Positions 33,261 through 46,810 are shown, numbered from the stretch's first letter. The stretch: DNA of 64,000 bases from Cymbidium sinense (GCA_021442155.1 CM038221.1:42107648-42171647), one strand, 5' to 3'. Made by a program: numbers and translations. The notes: generated by a model from the sequence alone, not told the origin.

Positions 33261-36200
33261 GGTTCCAAGTTTCTATAGGCAAGCACTATAGTTAATTACT
33301 CAATCTTGAGAAGCACTTTTGATTAAATTTAATCGATGAATGGTTAAAGAGCAGTATATAATTGCGATGAGTGAGTTTAGAACTTATGAAATTTATTATT
33401 TTAATTTAAAACTTTTGTGGAGAGCGATCGCGTCTAGATCCCATGGTTAGTCATCCGGTCGTGATCACAACTTAGTCGAGGAGGTAGTCGACCCGACGGA
33501 GAAGGATCCTTGTCGGACACATGGGTTCGTCGTCCGATGTCCTTGTAGACACGGGTGGAGTTTGTCTAAGGGGACAAATATAAGTCAACCTTTGCATGCT
33601 TTTTTTTACCATTCTACATTTCGACTCAAAGAAAAGCGGTTGAGAACATCTGGGTTGCGGTATAAGTAATTTAGTGTCATATCGCTGAAACCATTCGATC
33701 ATAGATCAGAATCGTGTGCCATTTATGTGTGTCATGTCAGCAAAATAGCAGACGAAGGACCGCGTCCTTCGAACTTTAGGAAAATATTTGAGTGTGAAGG
33801 TAGTTATATATTTAATTTGATATTGACTCTTCGTGAGCAAAAGTTTTCTTAATTTATCACCCAGAAACAATTCGGAGGGTGGATTAATTTTTTTTTTTAT
33901 TTTAAGTTTTAATTTAAATAATTCATTTTAATTTTTTATTTATATTTTTTATATTTTTTTGAATGATCATTTTATGATTGATTTTAGATTTGAATATATG
34001 ATCATTTATCATTAAAATTTTAATTATAATTACCTTACCGATCATGGGGTTAATATCGATTGATAGGCCTTGCTACTGTCAGGTTTCTACAGGATGGTCA
34101 ATTCATTATCTCGAAGTATAATCCTTCAAAACCTTGTCCTCTAGTTTGAACATAGAGGATCGGGTTTGGGACTTTTCTTCGAGAATTTGAATTTTAGAAA
34201 GCTATGTCGATTGGTCATATCTTGTATTATATGAGAATTTTCCGGATATTAATTTGAAATTCTTATAATATCAAATTTTTTAGGTTTTGTTAACTTGGAC
34301 GGTCAGAAGACCAAAGGGATGTATAGCGTATTCTTTTGTATATGATGATTACTTGGCGTCTCTGATATACATTCTTTTAAAATTTGTATGGACATTAAAT
34401 GTCGTTAAAATATAGGTGTCAATTTGAAGTTTAGTTCTTTTGATATTTTTAGGTTTTGTTAACGGACCGGTCAGAAGACCAAGCGGGATGTGTAAATGCT
34501 TTTGTATTTGACTTAGTAATTACTTCTTGTCACGTGTAAGTATCTGTTCTTTTGAAAATTTGCATGGACATTAAGATGTCTGATTGAAGTTTATATGTTA
34601 ATTTTGATTTTGAGTTTTATTAACCGGGACCAATTAGAAGACAGCAGAAGTATAGCGTATGTTCTTTTGTATTTATCTTGCATTTGGATCACATTTTTAG
34701 ATATTTGATTTATTGGATACTTCATTTGGGCGAAAATGAAGTAGGAATCTAAAATAGACATAATTATTTGATTGAGAATATGATATGCATTCATTTGGGC
34801 CAAAATCCACTGACCATCAACAAGGAAAAAAATTTGAAATAAATTATTTTGGAGTTTGATTAATCGTGAAGTAATGGACTAAAAGTAAACTTAGGCGTTG
34901 ATTGGAAATATGGTATGTAGTTTGGGCCAAAATCCCTTTTATGCAACAAATCAAAATATCTTTGAAATAAATCACTTTGATATTTAATCAATATGGCGTA
35001 ATGGACTAAAGTAGATTTAGGCATTTAATTTGTCTTTAGAAATCTCTCTTATGTAATAATCAGTAAAGAAAATAAATTATTTTAGAATTATCTATGATCC
35101 ATAGCTTTTTTCTTAATAATGGGAAAGAGAAGACAAAGATATATTAGATGTCATTGTCATTTAAAGAAAGTGGATTAATTAAAATTTAAACCATGGCAAA
35201 TGGGGCCTTCATTAAATTTTATTAAGAAGATATGAAGAGTTTATTTTTCTTTAAATCATCTCTTTTTTTATGACATTAAGAGAAGTGATAATGATCTGAG
35301 GCATGTCACGTAATGTACGTAATGCGTGTGATATGACAAATGACATGAATATAGATGATTTCATGAACTTATGACAAGCATATATGTGTCGATGTAATAA
35401 GATAGATAAAAAAAGAAGGAGAAGCATAAATAAGAGTTTCTCTCAAAACTTATCTTCATTCCTTTTCTCTTAGTCAGTTCTTTCAATCTTGCAAAGGGTT
35501 AAGTTGTCATATAGACTTGTAAGTTCTTTTAACAGCAATTTTCTATTTTGATATCTTGTGATAGATGTCGTGTCATATGATAGATATTATTTTATGTTTA
35601 AAGACACGTCCAACATGTAATATGTCAAGCCAAGTAGTTTTTGACGAGCATTAAATAACGATATCATAACGACCACTTAATGTGATAACTTATATGACAA
35701 AAATCAATACATAAAGCATTCATGCTTAACATAAATAAGCATCGATCAATTCATATACTCATGCCAGATTCATAATGAATAGATACCAGACTGTTATAAA
35801 TTAAAGATAAGTATCAACTCATGTCACATCACACAAAATAGATACCAGATGATATGTAAATCAAAGATAAAGACATTCACATTCGAGATAAAGAAAATTT
35901 TAAGCCAACATGACAACTTAAAGACTTCATCCCTTTCTTTCTATCTTTTTTTTATAAATTTAACCTCCCGGCCATCCCCGTGATAGAGGTCGCCGGAGAC
36001 TAGTTCCCACCACGCCAACAGACAGATGTATCGAGACACACACCGAATTTATTTGCCCACCACGCCAAGAAAGACGTTGGGTTAACACATCATAACATTT
36101 CCCTACCACGTTGAGAAACACGAGACATTATAAGAATAGATTTAAAGTCAGATTCAGATATATAAACACGCTTAAACATCAAGAAAATAACTCTTTTCTC

Positions 36201-37374
36201 CTTTTTTTTTAAACAAAATTTGAACAAATTCTCTCGACGCCACCTCGATATGGTCATTAGAGACCTACCGCCAGCCAAGAAGCGTATAAGTGGATGTCGA
36301 GACACCACTACCGAAATTTTATTTTGCCACCACGCCAAGAAGCGGTAAGCAAGATAAAGATAAATAAAGTTTCCTACCATGGAGAAACATGAAGAGACTT
36401 ATATTAATAAATTTAAAGCAGATTCAGATAATAATAAAAAAAACAGACGATATTTACAATGTTCTCCCTCCCGGTGCTACGAGACGCCCACCATGCCAAA
36501 AGCATGTATGGATGTCGAGACACCACTACAAATTAAAGATAAGATTTCCTATTAACAAGATATCGTAATAATAAACAAAATAAGATGATATTTAAGCTAC
36601 ACATCTTTACTTATTAGATTTTCACAAGCTCAAATAAAAGAAATTTTCAGCAAACATCACATCTTTAGATAGCAAAATAATTGATTTCTCCTTAGATAAA
36701 ATAAATTTCAGCAAGCATTGCATCATTTCCATACTAAATAAAAAGAATTTCAGCATTTATCATAGCCAGAGGAAGCTAATTGAAGCCAATTGAAACATGT
36801 AACCCGTAGTAGAATAACAAGTAGTATGACATTTAAGCTACACATCTTAACTTATCATATCCCCATACTTCTACCATAACTCCCTCTCTCCTTGATTTCA
36901 GATTTCATGTGCAAGAGACAAAACGAATGAAATTCATAGGAAAAAGCAAGTAGCATAGCAATTCATTTTCAGATTTCATTCTACCCATATGCAAGGGACA
37001 AAACAAATGTAATCTATAGGAGGGAGCAAGTAGCATAATATCTAGGCTATACATCTTTACTTTTCGCATTTTCATACTTCTATCTCAAGTAAAAGAAAAA
37101 TTTAAGAAAGCTCATAGCAGAAATAATTTGGTTCCCCTTTGATAAAAATGATTTCAGCATGCTTTATACTTTTAGACAAGCAAATCAATGGATTTCCCCC
37201 TTTAGGTAAAACAATTTTCAGCAAACATTATTTCATCCAAACAACAGAGACTGAAATGTAAAGACAGGAAAGCTTGCTAATAGTTTAGGATTTTGAACCA
37301 ATCAACACCCCAAAGCCCTTTCCAAGCTTCTAATTTCGTTTTCAATTTTTATAAAAAATTTACAGGTAATCGTA

Positions 37375-37760
37375 ACAAAACCTTTAAGAAGCTATGGAAA
37401 CTTCGATTTCATTTCCCATAAGAAAGAAATAAAATTTCAGCAAACATCACTTCCTCTATATGATAAAAGCATAGGCTAAAGATAAAGAACACTTGCATCA
37501 TTTTAGCATTCCACCTTTAAAAGGCTATGGAAACTTCAAATTTCATTTCCCATAAGAAAGAAATAAAAATTCAGCAAGCATCACCTTCGATTCAATTTCC
37601 CTTAGGTAAAAATCGATTTCAGCCAACACATACCCATTACAGCAAATCAATTCATTTTTCCCTTCGGTAAAAAAAAAAACGATTTCAGCCAACACATACC
37701 CATTACAGCAAATCAATTCATTTTCCCTTAGGTAAAAAAAAAATTCAGCAATTTCCCCCA
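37375..37760 (+). repeat. Short tandem duplications inside the 5' LTR
   Basis: AAGAAAGAAATAAAATTTCAG-containing units start near 37390 and 37523 (period ~133). Then CGATTTCAGCCAACACATAC with CAAATCAATTCATTTT is repeated at about 37613 and 37680, with a partial third at 37738 (period ~67). The same arrays are present but eroded at 22090-22420 in the 3' LTR. Confidence 0.75.
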
Positions 37761-38789
37761 TGTCCAAAAATTTTTTCAGCAAGTAACCTTACAAAAAGCC
37801 ATGAATAATAGTAATAAAATGAGATTTGGGCCATACATCATCCCAAATCTCTAGAGGAAACTTTCAACACAATCCCAAGCATAAGATATAGCATTTTAAA
37901 CAAAACCCTAACTTCCAAAGAAACTCAAATGCATGAATAAATGAGGAGAACAACTGAGGTGTTGATTTGCTAAAAGGGGAAGAAGGAGAAGGGCTGAAGG
38001 AGGACTTTTCGGTTGCTAGGGTTTCACGGAATCAGGAGGAATCAAGGAAGCCATGAGGAGAATGCGCGAAGCAGGGAAAGCTTATACCGTGCGGGGTGAG
38101 TCAAGACCGAGCGGGAGGAGTTGATCGTGAGAGAGGGAGATCGAGAGGAGAGGAATACCGTAAGGCGAACGAGAGTCAAGAAGAGCGCAATCGCGAATGA
38201 GAGTCAACGAAGGGGATAGCAGACAGGATGGCGTATTCCTTTCGACCTCGATTACCTAAGCGTCCAATAGAGAGGGTACCGCTTTAATGAGCGGATGGGC
38301 GCAGGGTTAAGGCTAGGAAAATTAGCTTACGTAATTAAGATAATTAAATTTTAATCATATAAATTTTATGAATCATCCCAATAATAAACCCCAACAATAC
38401 GTAATTTTAAGATTCGTTTAAACGCTGATCAATTTCGATAGTCGGCAAAAGTCGAAATAAATTAGTCTAAATGGACGTCAGCCACCGCCAAGACACTTTT
38501 CGACGCTGCCTTGATTCGCCAAATAATAACGCGATCATTACAATTAGTCGTTTGACGCGTGTCTTCCGACTTCAATGTGCGCACAATTTCATTAAAAAAT
38601 TGATTTTAATTATTTAATTGGTCATTAATTGATGCGATATTTTCCAATTAATTAATTTTAATATTTTTGACGCATTTTGAGGCGAATTTTCAAATCGAAT
38701 CGAATTTAATTGATTTCAATCGCGATTAGGGGGCTTTAACCTCTACTTTATTTATTTAATTTCAAGTGACACATAGTTGTAGGTCAACA

Positions 38790-40680
38790 CTAAGAAGCAC
38801 TAATTTAATTTTGAGCTAAATAAGGATGCACTAATTTCGAGAAGCATAATCCATGATATTAATTCCTCCAATAGAGATAGTGACTATGATCTTACTTTCT
38901 TCTTGAATAAATTATTCACATCGATTTCTCATTTGTGAGTTTATTGCTCCAAGAAAGATTTCAACTACAAATTATTGTGGACATGGATGTGTCTAATGCA
39001 AGTCAGTCCAATATCTTTTGGTGAGAGTTTATAAAAGTGATGTTGTGGACATATAGGATGTAGATGAAAGTGATATTGTGGATATACATGATACAAATGA
39101 TGGCGGCTTCATGATGCTTCAATGTTAAAGCATCCATTGAAGATTACAACAAAACTTTGTGATGTACCTAAAACAAGTATGAGTGAACTATTCTAATTCT
39201 TCATGTACCTTATGACTAAAAGCAATAATTTATGGAGAACGAATAACTTTTATCCTATAAAGATTGGTGGTTGATAGTACCTCCAATTCAATAGTTGTTA
39301 ATATAATGATCTCATGATCAACTCTTCAATGCATTTAAAGTTAAGCAACTTTTTAAAAGCAAAGATAAGTTAAAGAGAAAGTTACATATATAATAATGAA
39401 GACAACCATACTTTGTGATGTACCTAAAACTAGTAAGAGTGAACTATTCTAATTCTTCATGTATCTTATGACTAAAAGCAATAAGTTATGGAGAACACAT
39501 AATAACTTTTATCCTATAAAGATTGGTGGTTGATAGTACTTCCAATTCAATAGATGTAAATATAATTATCTCATGCTCAACTCTTCAATGAATTTAAAGT
39601 TAAGCAACTTTTTCAAAGCAAGGATAAGTTAAAGAGAAAGTTACATATATAACAATGAAGAAATTCTAATTCAAGATGAAGATATTAAGAAAAAAAATGG
39701 TATATTCATTGCACTTTTGAAAAATATTCATAGAATCTGCGAGCTATTAAGTTAACACGATCAAACCTAATTAAAATCAAAAGTAATCAAGCAAATGTAT
39801 TTGTGCTTTAGATGTTAGATCGAAAGATCATTGACAACCTAATCGGAGCTTATTAAACATATAATCAAGAAGAAGCTCATTAGATTTTTCCTTAATTTGA
39901 AGTTAAAGATGATAATATCAAATATAAAAAAGGACTATGGCAGTTCTTTATCTTAAAGGAAGATTTGGCAGTGCTGCAAGTGTCATAACTCGGCCCGTAA
40001 GCTTGGAGCACCGAAGCAAGAACAAACGATCAAACAAATAATTTAGTAGAAAAGAGCTAGCTATAATATTATTTTACTTTTATAAGATTTCTCATAATGT
40101 ATTCCAGCACATACATTATTTTGATACTAATTAAAATACACAACTCTCGAAGAAAACCTTCGGCAATATACGTACTCCTATCTTTTATCCATTCAAGTTG
40201 TTGGAAATTTTTTTAAAAATGATCATCACCTAAAGAGTAAGTTAAACAACTCAAATATCTATAAATTACTATAATCCAAATTAAAAACATGTATGTTAGT
40301 TTTTATCAATGAATCAATATTATATCTTTTTCATAAAACAAAAAAAAAATGCATAAAAGAGTAGGATCAAGAAAAGAATTTTTTTTCTTTATCATTTTTA
40401 TATTATAAATTTTATTAATTTATAAATCACCCGTCATGTGAGTCATCATCAAATTGTGTACCTTAAAGGTAAACTATCGCATAATCTTTACCAAATCAAC
40501 CTCAAAATGAAGATAACATTGATCAATGTAACCTAGAAGGATGAGTATCTTTTACCATTTTCATTTACTTACATAAGTACATTGTATCCCCAACTAGTAT
40601 CATGAGAGGATGAAATTCATCATTCAATATGTACAAGCAATCATTCCATAATATAATCATTTCATGCTTTATCTAATAAG
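38790..40680. other. AT-rich spacer with a 256-base tandem duplication
   Basis: Between the Ogre-like element and gypsy element A. No coding frames of note. It contains the duplication at 39155-39660 and the dispersed fragment at 40535-40650. Confidence 0.5.
39155..39660 (+). repeat. Tandem duplication, two 256-base units
   Basis: CTTTGTGATGTACCTAAAAC starts at 39155 and again at 39411. The two units stay alike through GAGTGAACTATTCTAATTC, TCCTATAAAGATTGGTGG and AAAGAGAAAGTTACATATAT, each ending in AATGAAGA. They differ at roughly one base in twenty plus a few small indels. Confidence 0.9.
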
Positions 40681-40703
40681 TGTAACATTGGGCTACAATA
40701 CGT

Positions 40704-40934
40704 TTAACATCCTTTCGTAGAGACAACTAATAAAACTTTTTGATCAATTAATGTTTGGGTCTTTAATTTACCAAAATGTCCTGATTTACCTCCTGAATGA
40801 AGTTCAAAAATAAGGAATTCCCTTATGGATGTTTTGGGAATACATAATCTCTTAGCTTTGTAAAGATATTTATTTATAATGATAAATGAGCTATCAAAAG
40901 TCAAGTGTTTAGATTCATGTTCCAAGTAAATCAT
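40704..40934 (-). pseudogene. Integrase zinc-finger region of gypsy element A
   Basis: A 76-codon open frame: YLYKAKRLCIPKTSIREFLI, then FELHSGGKSGHFGKLKTQTL, matching the H2C2 region L-C-(I/V)P...REHHxGGLxGHFG. Element B has the same at 50097-50230. Confidence 0.75.
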
Positions 40935-41734
40935 ATGAAAATCAGAAAAAAATTTGAAATCTTACTTTAAAGTCTTAAATGTAGAGATTTGAAATTCTAC
41001 AGATGAAATCATTAGAAATACTTTAGATAAAGCGTTTGTTGATTTAATTTATGTTCTAGGTTTATGTTTAAGCACAAAAAAAAAATCTTGAAGGTATTTG
41101 ACCAATTTAACATGCCTATAATTAGTTCCTTTTGAGAGTTAATAAACTTTAGATCTTGATGATATGTATTCATAATAAACTCTTTATGTAACTAATAATA
41201 TCTCTAGTGTTTAAGAGTTTTAATAATCCACTAAAATTCCCGATTATAAGTAAAATGCTTTGTCTAGCGTCAACTAATTTCTCACTAAAGAAAGTAATAG
41301 GAAGATTTTCTTAACTTAATATTCCACCAATTCCAATGTTTGATCAACACAAGTTACTTCAAATACTTTCTTGAAGTCGAGAAGTTTTAATGCAGATGAA
41401 ATTATAAGAATTTTAACTTGTTTCATGACCATTTTTCATCTGTGATCTAAGTAAATTTACCCTTATCTTTTTTTTAAAATGTTAGTGCTAGGAGCTACAA
41501 TTGTACTAAATTCCTTATAAATCTTCTATAAAAAGTAGCTAATCCATAGAAACTTCTAACATCCGTAAAATACTTCAAAGTTGACTAGTCTATAATAGAC
41601 TTATTTTTTGATTGATCTGTTTTAATACATTAACATATACAATGAAACCTACGAAGATGATTTCATGTTGACAAAAAAAATTATTTCTTAAGGTTTATTT
41701 ATATTTTTGCTACTCTAAATTTTCCTAAGACCAT

Positions 41735-43119
41735 TCTCAAGGAATTTCATAACTTATGAATCTTTTTATTTTAAAGACTAAAAAGATGCTAAATGAGTAG
41801 AGGAAGAGTTTGTTAATTCTTATATTTAAGAATAAATATGATGCACAATAGTATGCAAATTATAGAGAAATTAAGTTAATGCGTCATACATCAAAATTAT
41901 GGAAGAGAGAAATTGAGCATAGATTACGATGTGATACCAAAGATTCTCAAAATCAATTTGGTTTTATGCCGAGTAGATCTACTATGAATGTTATACATTT
42001 GTTGATAGGTTTGATGGAGAAGCAAAGAGCAAGTAAGGAGGATCTACATATGATATTTGTTGATTTAGAGAAAGCATATGATAAAGTTTCAAAAGAAGGC
42101 CTTTAGAGAGTTCTAGAAAAGAAGTTAATATTGGTTATATTCAAGTCATTGAAGATATGTATACTAGACCTATTACTTGTGTCCAAACACAAGGAGGGTT
42201 GGAAAAATATTTTTCTATTTCAGTTTGATTACATCAAGGATTGGCTTAAGCCCATATATTTTGCTTTAATTATGAATGTTCTTACTAGGCATTTACAAGA
42301 GGATGTACCTTGGTGTATGCTTTTTGCTAATAATAGTCTTCTTGTTGAGAAGATTAGAAAGAGAATCCAAGAGAAACTTGAATTATGAAGGTCAACCTAG
42401 AGTCTAAAGGTTTTCATTTAAGTAGATCTAAAATTGAATATATAGTGTAATTTTAGTTGTAGAAGTTCTAGTGGTAGTGTTGTGATATTGGGTGATCAAG
42501 TAATTAAAAAGAGTGAGCATTTCAAATATCTCGAGTATATTGTTCAAAATGATGGTGAAATAGATGGGGATGTTATTAGTAGAATTCAAGTTGGATGGTT
42601 GAAGTGTAGGAATGCATCTAGCTTGTTGTGTGATAAAAAAAGTACCACTTAAACTTAGGAAAAATTTTATAAGATTGTGGTAAATAAAATGAATGTATAA
42701 AATGCCAATGAGAACAATAAAACTAAGTTAAGTGTTGGAGAGATGAGGATGCTCAGGTGAATGATTGGCTTTACTCTTAGAGATAAAATGCAAAATGAAT
42801 ATATTCAGAAAAATGTTGGAGCAACTCCAATGACGGATAAGATTAGAGAGACTCACCTTAAATTGTTTGACCACATAAAGCGTTGGCTATCCAATGACCC
42901 GGTTAGGAGAGTAGATGTTTAGATTTGTATTATGTTAAAAAAGGTAGAGGTAGATCTAAAAAGACTTGGTTATGATGTATAAAAAATGATCTTAATTTAT
43001 TAGAGTTATATGAAAAATTGACACAAAATAAGACAATGGAGAAAAAGAATTCACATAGCCGACCCCACATAATGAGATAAAGGCTTGTTATTGTTGTTGT
43101 TGTTGTTGTTGTTGTTGTC
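41735..43119 (+). mobile_element. RTE-type LINE inserted in gypsy element A
   Basis: Plus strand, opposite to its host element. Starts near TCAAGGAATTTC and ends AAAGGCTTGTTATTG(TTG)n at 43080-43119. RT fragment from 41879: [54 protein letters not shown], stop, then VMIF-like NVLTRHLQEDVPWCMLFANN. The palm FADD box has become FANN, losing both catalytic Asp residues. The C-terminal QVGWLKCRNAS block is at about 42585-42615. The host RT resumes at 43130. A clean target duplication was not resolved (CATTC/CATTG at the edges). Confidence 0.85.
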
Positions 43120-43887
43120 ATTGTATTTTTAAGTGATATAGATGTGATTTCTCATCTGGATTTTAGATAAAAATATCGACAAAATAGACTACAAGAAAAT
43201 GATCAATAAAAGATTTCAATATAATGTTTGTCAGTCTCATGAATGTACTATGTGCGTTTGAAAGACTAAAAGTATGACTAACCATTAATAAAGACCATCG
43301 TGAGTTTTGAACCCTATCTTCCATTCCTCACCTGGTCTAATTATTATCAGGTGGTATCCACTTTTCAAATCATTTTTGGAGAATAAAGATGAACCTGAAA
43401 TAAGATTTAACATATCATCCAATCTAGATAGAAAAACTTATATTTTATTGTGATCTTATTTACTATTTTACTATCAATACACATCCTCCAAGTTCACTTT
43501 TCTTAAAGTTAAAAAGGCTGGTACAGCACAAAGATTAAGACTTTCTCGAACGAAACCCTTCGTTAGGAGTTCATCTACTTGCCATTTTAATTCTACATGC
43601 TTGGTTGGATTCATCCAATAACGGGGTAAGTTTGGTATTTATGAACCAGGAATCAAGTATATACTATGTTGAACATCCATTAAAGGTGGTAGTTCATTAG
43701 TAAGTCATCAAGGATCAAATCAACAAACTTAAATAGTAAATCTAAGACCACATCAGATATGTGGTGATCCTTGGTATCAATGGAGACTTCCCGAAGGTGC
43801 AAGATAAATAGAGAAGTAGGATCAGTGAACTCTCTAACTAAGCATCTAAATCCTATCCTAAGATTGTGGTTTGAATTGTAAGAGATC

Positions 43888-44033
<146 letters not shown>

Positions 44034-44689
44034 GTATTCTTCCTATTGTTGGATGATGATATTACTATAGAATTTTACATTTTTAATTTAATTGAGTTTG
44101 GGTTGTTCAGAATTGGGTTTATGTGGAAGTGTGGGAAGAATTCTATGTGGAGATGTAATTGAGATCTTTTCATTAGACTTTATGGGAAAGAATTTAATTA
44201 TTTTCTCATTATATTTGAATGTATTAATATTTTCATGGTCATAATGGATTACATTTAAATCATAAAGTCATAATCTTCCTAATAGGATATGAGTGATTTC
44301 CATCAGAAGAACAATATAACAAATTTGATCATTATAGCTACCTATCTTAATTGGAACAAGACAATTGTTTGTGATAGATAGGGACATGTGATTTATCCAA
44401 CTGATTTAGAATGGTTCTGGGTGAGGTTCAGTTGTAAGGTTGGCTCTAATGATAGCATGAGTTGATATGACATTCACAGCATTATATCTATTACTAGCTT
44501 ACACATATTTTCCTTACATAAGATATATATTGAAAAAATATTCAATCTTCTCCAGTCTTTTTTTCCCTAATTACAATCATACACCACATAACTGATATTT
44601 AATTTTCTATATAGAGACCACTTCTTCATTTGATAGTGTATCATCATGCATCTCTTCAATATTCTCTTCATCTCCTAAATCTTTCAATC

Positions 44690-45690
44690 ATCAAAGAACA
44701 TGATTTTAGCTTTATATGAATTTTGCATATGACCCATCTTATGACATTTAAAATAAACTATTTCTTTCACATTTTAGAAGTAAATTCAATGGGGGTTGTG
44801 CTAGAGGGGTTGTTTGATGTAGAAGGATTAAGCCTAACAATAGACTATTATGGTTGGGACAAGTTGAATATTTAGAAAATAATTAAGCTTTCGTTTTAGA
44901 TGTGATGCAGCTTTCTTATATTTTTGTAGGAGTAAAGCATAATGAAAGGCTTTTAAGGTCTATGAATCATGAAGCTCTACATCATTTCTTTTATCTCCTC
45001 TTAGACTAATAACAAATTTGTTAGATAACTGTCACTCTTGATCAGTGCAGTATATTCTAGCTATTAAATCTTTAAATGTATTCATATATACCACCACTAA
45101 TATATTTCCTTATTTAAGAGTAGTCAATAATTCATGGAGCCTTTTATTACGATTTTTCGAACAATATTTAGCCCTCCTTCATTTCTACCCACGTTATGAG
45201 ATTTCTACCATCGTGTATGACCTACTAATTTCATTTTGACAAATATTATTTGTTGATAATCATCTATATGATACCAATGAAATAAATCTTCTATTTGAAT
45301 TAACCAATCTAAAAATTTATTGGGGTCATGAACACAGTCATATGTTGAGGCTTTTATTTTAAATTTTTTTGTTGGCACTTGCAATGATTCATGGATTCTT
45401 AGATGTTCATGTTTGTAATTGTTTCTTATGTTTTGGTCTACTACCGGGATAATCTTCTCAAGGAATATCAAGGTTTTTATCTCCTATGATTTATAGGTCA
45501 TCTTGACATGGAATGGTTGGTGGGTTTGAACCCCTATTATTTAAAGTTTGAATTTAGGCGGCCAAGTTTCTAATGAGGTCTTCCATCCTTATAAGCTTCT
45601 CTTCATTTCACATAGTATTTTCATCTACTTTTCTAATTAAATCCTCAAATTGATCCAGACTAATAGATTTTGACGGCATGATTAATGCAA
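44690..45690 (-). pseudogene. gag of gypsy element A
   Basis: Minus strand, 45471 down to 45205, reads LRIHESLQVPTKKFKIKAST, then DPNKFLDWLIQIEDLFHWYH and QIIFVKMKLVGHTRW. This is the conserved capsid start (DPxxFLDWL, VKMKLxGxARxWW). A degenerate zinc knuckle remnant follows near 44700-44770 (FILNVIRWVICKIH, Cys lost). Broken after 45205. Confidence 0.7.
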
Positions 45691-46178
45691 ATAGAATGGA
45701 AAAATGTCTCTTAAATGAAATTTTAAATATGCATTATGTGAACCAAAATTAACACAATGCACAAATTTTAAAAAGATTAGCCTTCAATAAACATAAATTA
45801 ACTTTGGATATTACAAAATATTAAGCAAACATACAAATAATCAAACATAAGATTTAAAGGATATGAGCTCGATTTTTATGTAAGATTTGTATACTATATT
45901 TGACTATTTTTATGAACCCTTTCTTACTCAAGTTGTCACTCAAATATTATAAATTGTAGTTAGGTTAAGTAGAAAAAGACTAAGCTTTATAAGTGAAACA
46001 CTAGTTGGTAGTAAAATAAATGCTCATAGGATTGCCTACCATATGAGTTTAGCATGAATTTTCCAAGTGAAATCACTAAGATCTATAAAAGAATTTACAC
46101 AAAATCTAAAATGCAGAACTAATCTTAAATTTGACATGGAATATTTACGAGTACTTTCTCCAAAACTCTAAACCTTGG

Positions 46179-46190
46179 GCTCTAATACCA
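46179..46190 (-). other. Primer-binding site, initiator Met tRNA type
   Basis: The minus strand reads TGGTATTAGAGC, one change from TGGTATCAGAGC, the complement of the plant initiator tRNA-Met 3' end used by chromoviruses and Ty1/copia. Confidence 0.8.
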
Positions 46191-46196
46191 AAATAG

Positions 46197-46810
46197 TGGT
46201 GTGGTTATGATGAGCGAGCATCACGGCGGATGGAGAAAGAAGGCGTGCTCCGGATCTTCCACTCATCAAAGTGAAAAGAGATGCAAAAAATCTTACTTAC
46301 CCAAGTAAAATGGTGGCGAGAGATCATCGAATCCCTTGAACAGTCGGCCACCAAGCTCCACCAAAGAGACTTCACTCAAGTTTTCACAAAAAAAACGTCC
46401 AAAGTTCTTGATTACATAGAGTAAAACGTTTATATAAGTTATAACAACAAAAGAGATGCGTCCTTACAAAAAAATTGCTGAAATTTTGAAAAAAATTGTA
46501 ACCTGTCATTTCGCAAAGCCTAGGTGTCAATTTCTCTATCCAAAAATTAATACATACAACGGTATAGCGCTTGGCACCAAATGAGTAATGCCTAGGTGCT
46601 ATAAAGTTGATATACTTTTAGCACTTAAATACTTAATAATCTTAACCATAACTTACATACAACACATAATCATGAGTAAATATATGCCTAACATTGATAC
46701 AACACATGACATACAATTGCAACATGTAAAATATAAGAAAGTCTTTATGAGCTTAAGCCTTTGATTTAGAACCTTCATATAGGTCTTTTTATCATTGATA
46801 TGCTACATCA
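46197..46810 (-). repeat. 5' LTR of gypsy element A (approximate limits)
   Basis: Element-orientation start TGATGTAGCATATCAATG near 46810, end ...CACCACA near 46197, next to the primer site. Internal words such as TTCCACTCATCAAAGTG match the LTR of element B. Limits are inferred from that comparison because the second LTR is absent. Confidence 0.6.

Larger units (their letters stand above)
18764..38789 (-). mobile_element. Tat/Ogre-like Ty3/gypsy retrotransposon, about 20 kb
   Basis: Two long direct repeats (18764-23468 and 33125-38789) flank an internal region of 9656 bases that codes on the minus strand for gag, protease, RT, RNase H and integrase in that order, the Ty3/gypsy order. LTR ends in element orientation are TGTTGACC at the 5' side and CCCA-CA/GA at the 3' side. 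A 4-base TAAG (with A or C before it) flanks both outer ends (18759-18763 and 38790-38794). A G-rich tract lies next to the 3' LTR and a tRNA-like primer site next to the 5' LTR. Very long LTRs, total size and residue patterns (GICGAH-like, YVDD, VYG-E-VLPVE-like) fit the Tat/Ogre lineage. All ORFs are broken. Confidence 0.85.
33125..38789 (-). repeat. 5' LTR of the Ogre-like element (5.7 kb)
   Basis: Inner end at TCTGGGATC (33125), outer end GGTCAACA at 38782-38789. It contains a segment at about 35363-36041 that is absent from the other LTR, and direct-repeat units near 36057 and 36326. Small indels relative to 18764-23468 occur every few tens of bases. Confidence 0.85.

Noticed and set aside
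37600..37760. Regular repeats resembling a CRISPR array
   Set aside because: Adjacent tandem duplications without unique spacers, inside a plant LTR.
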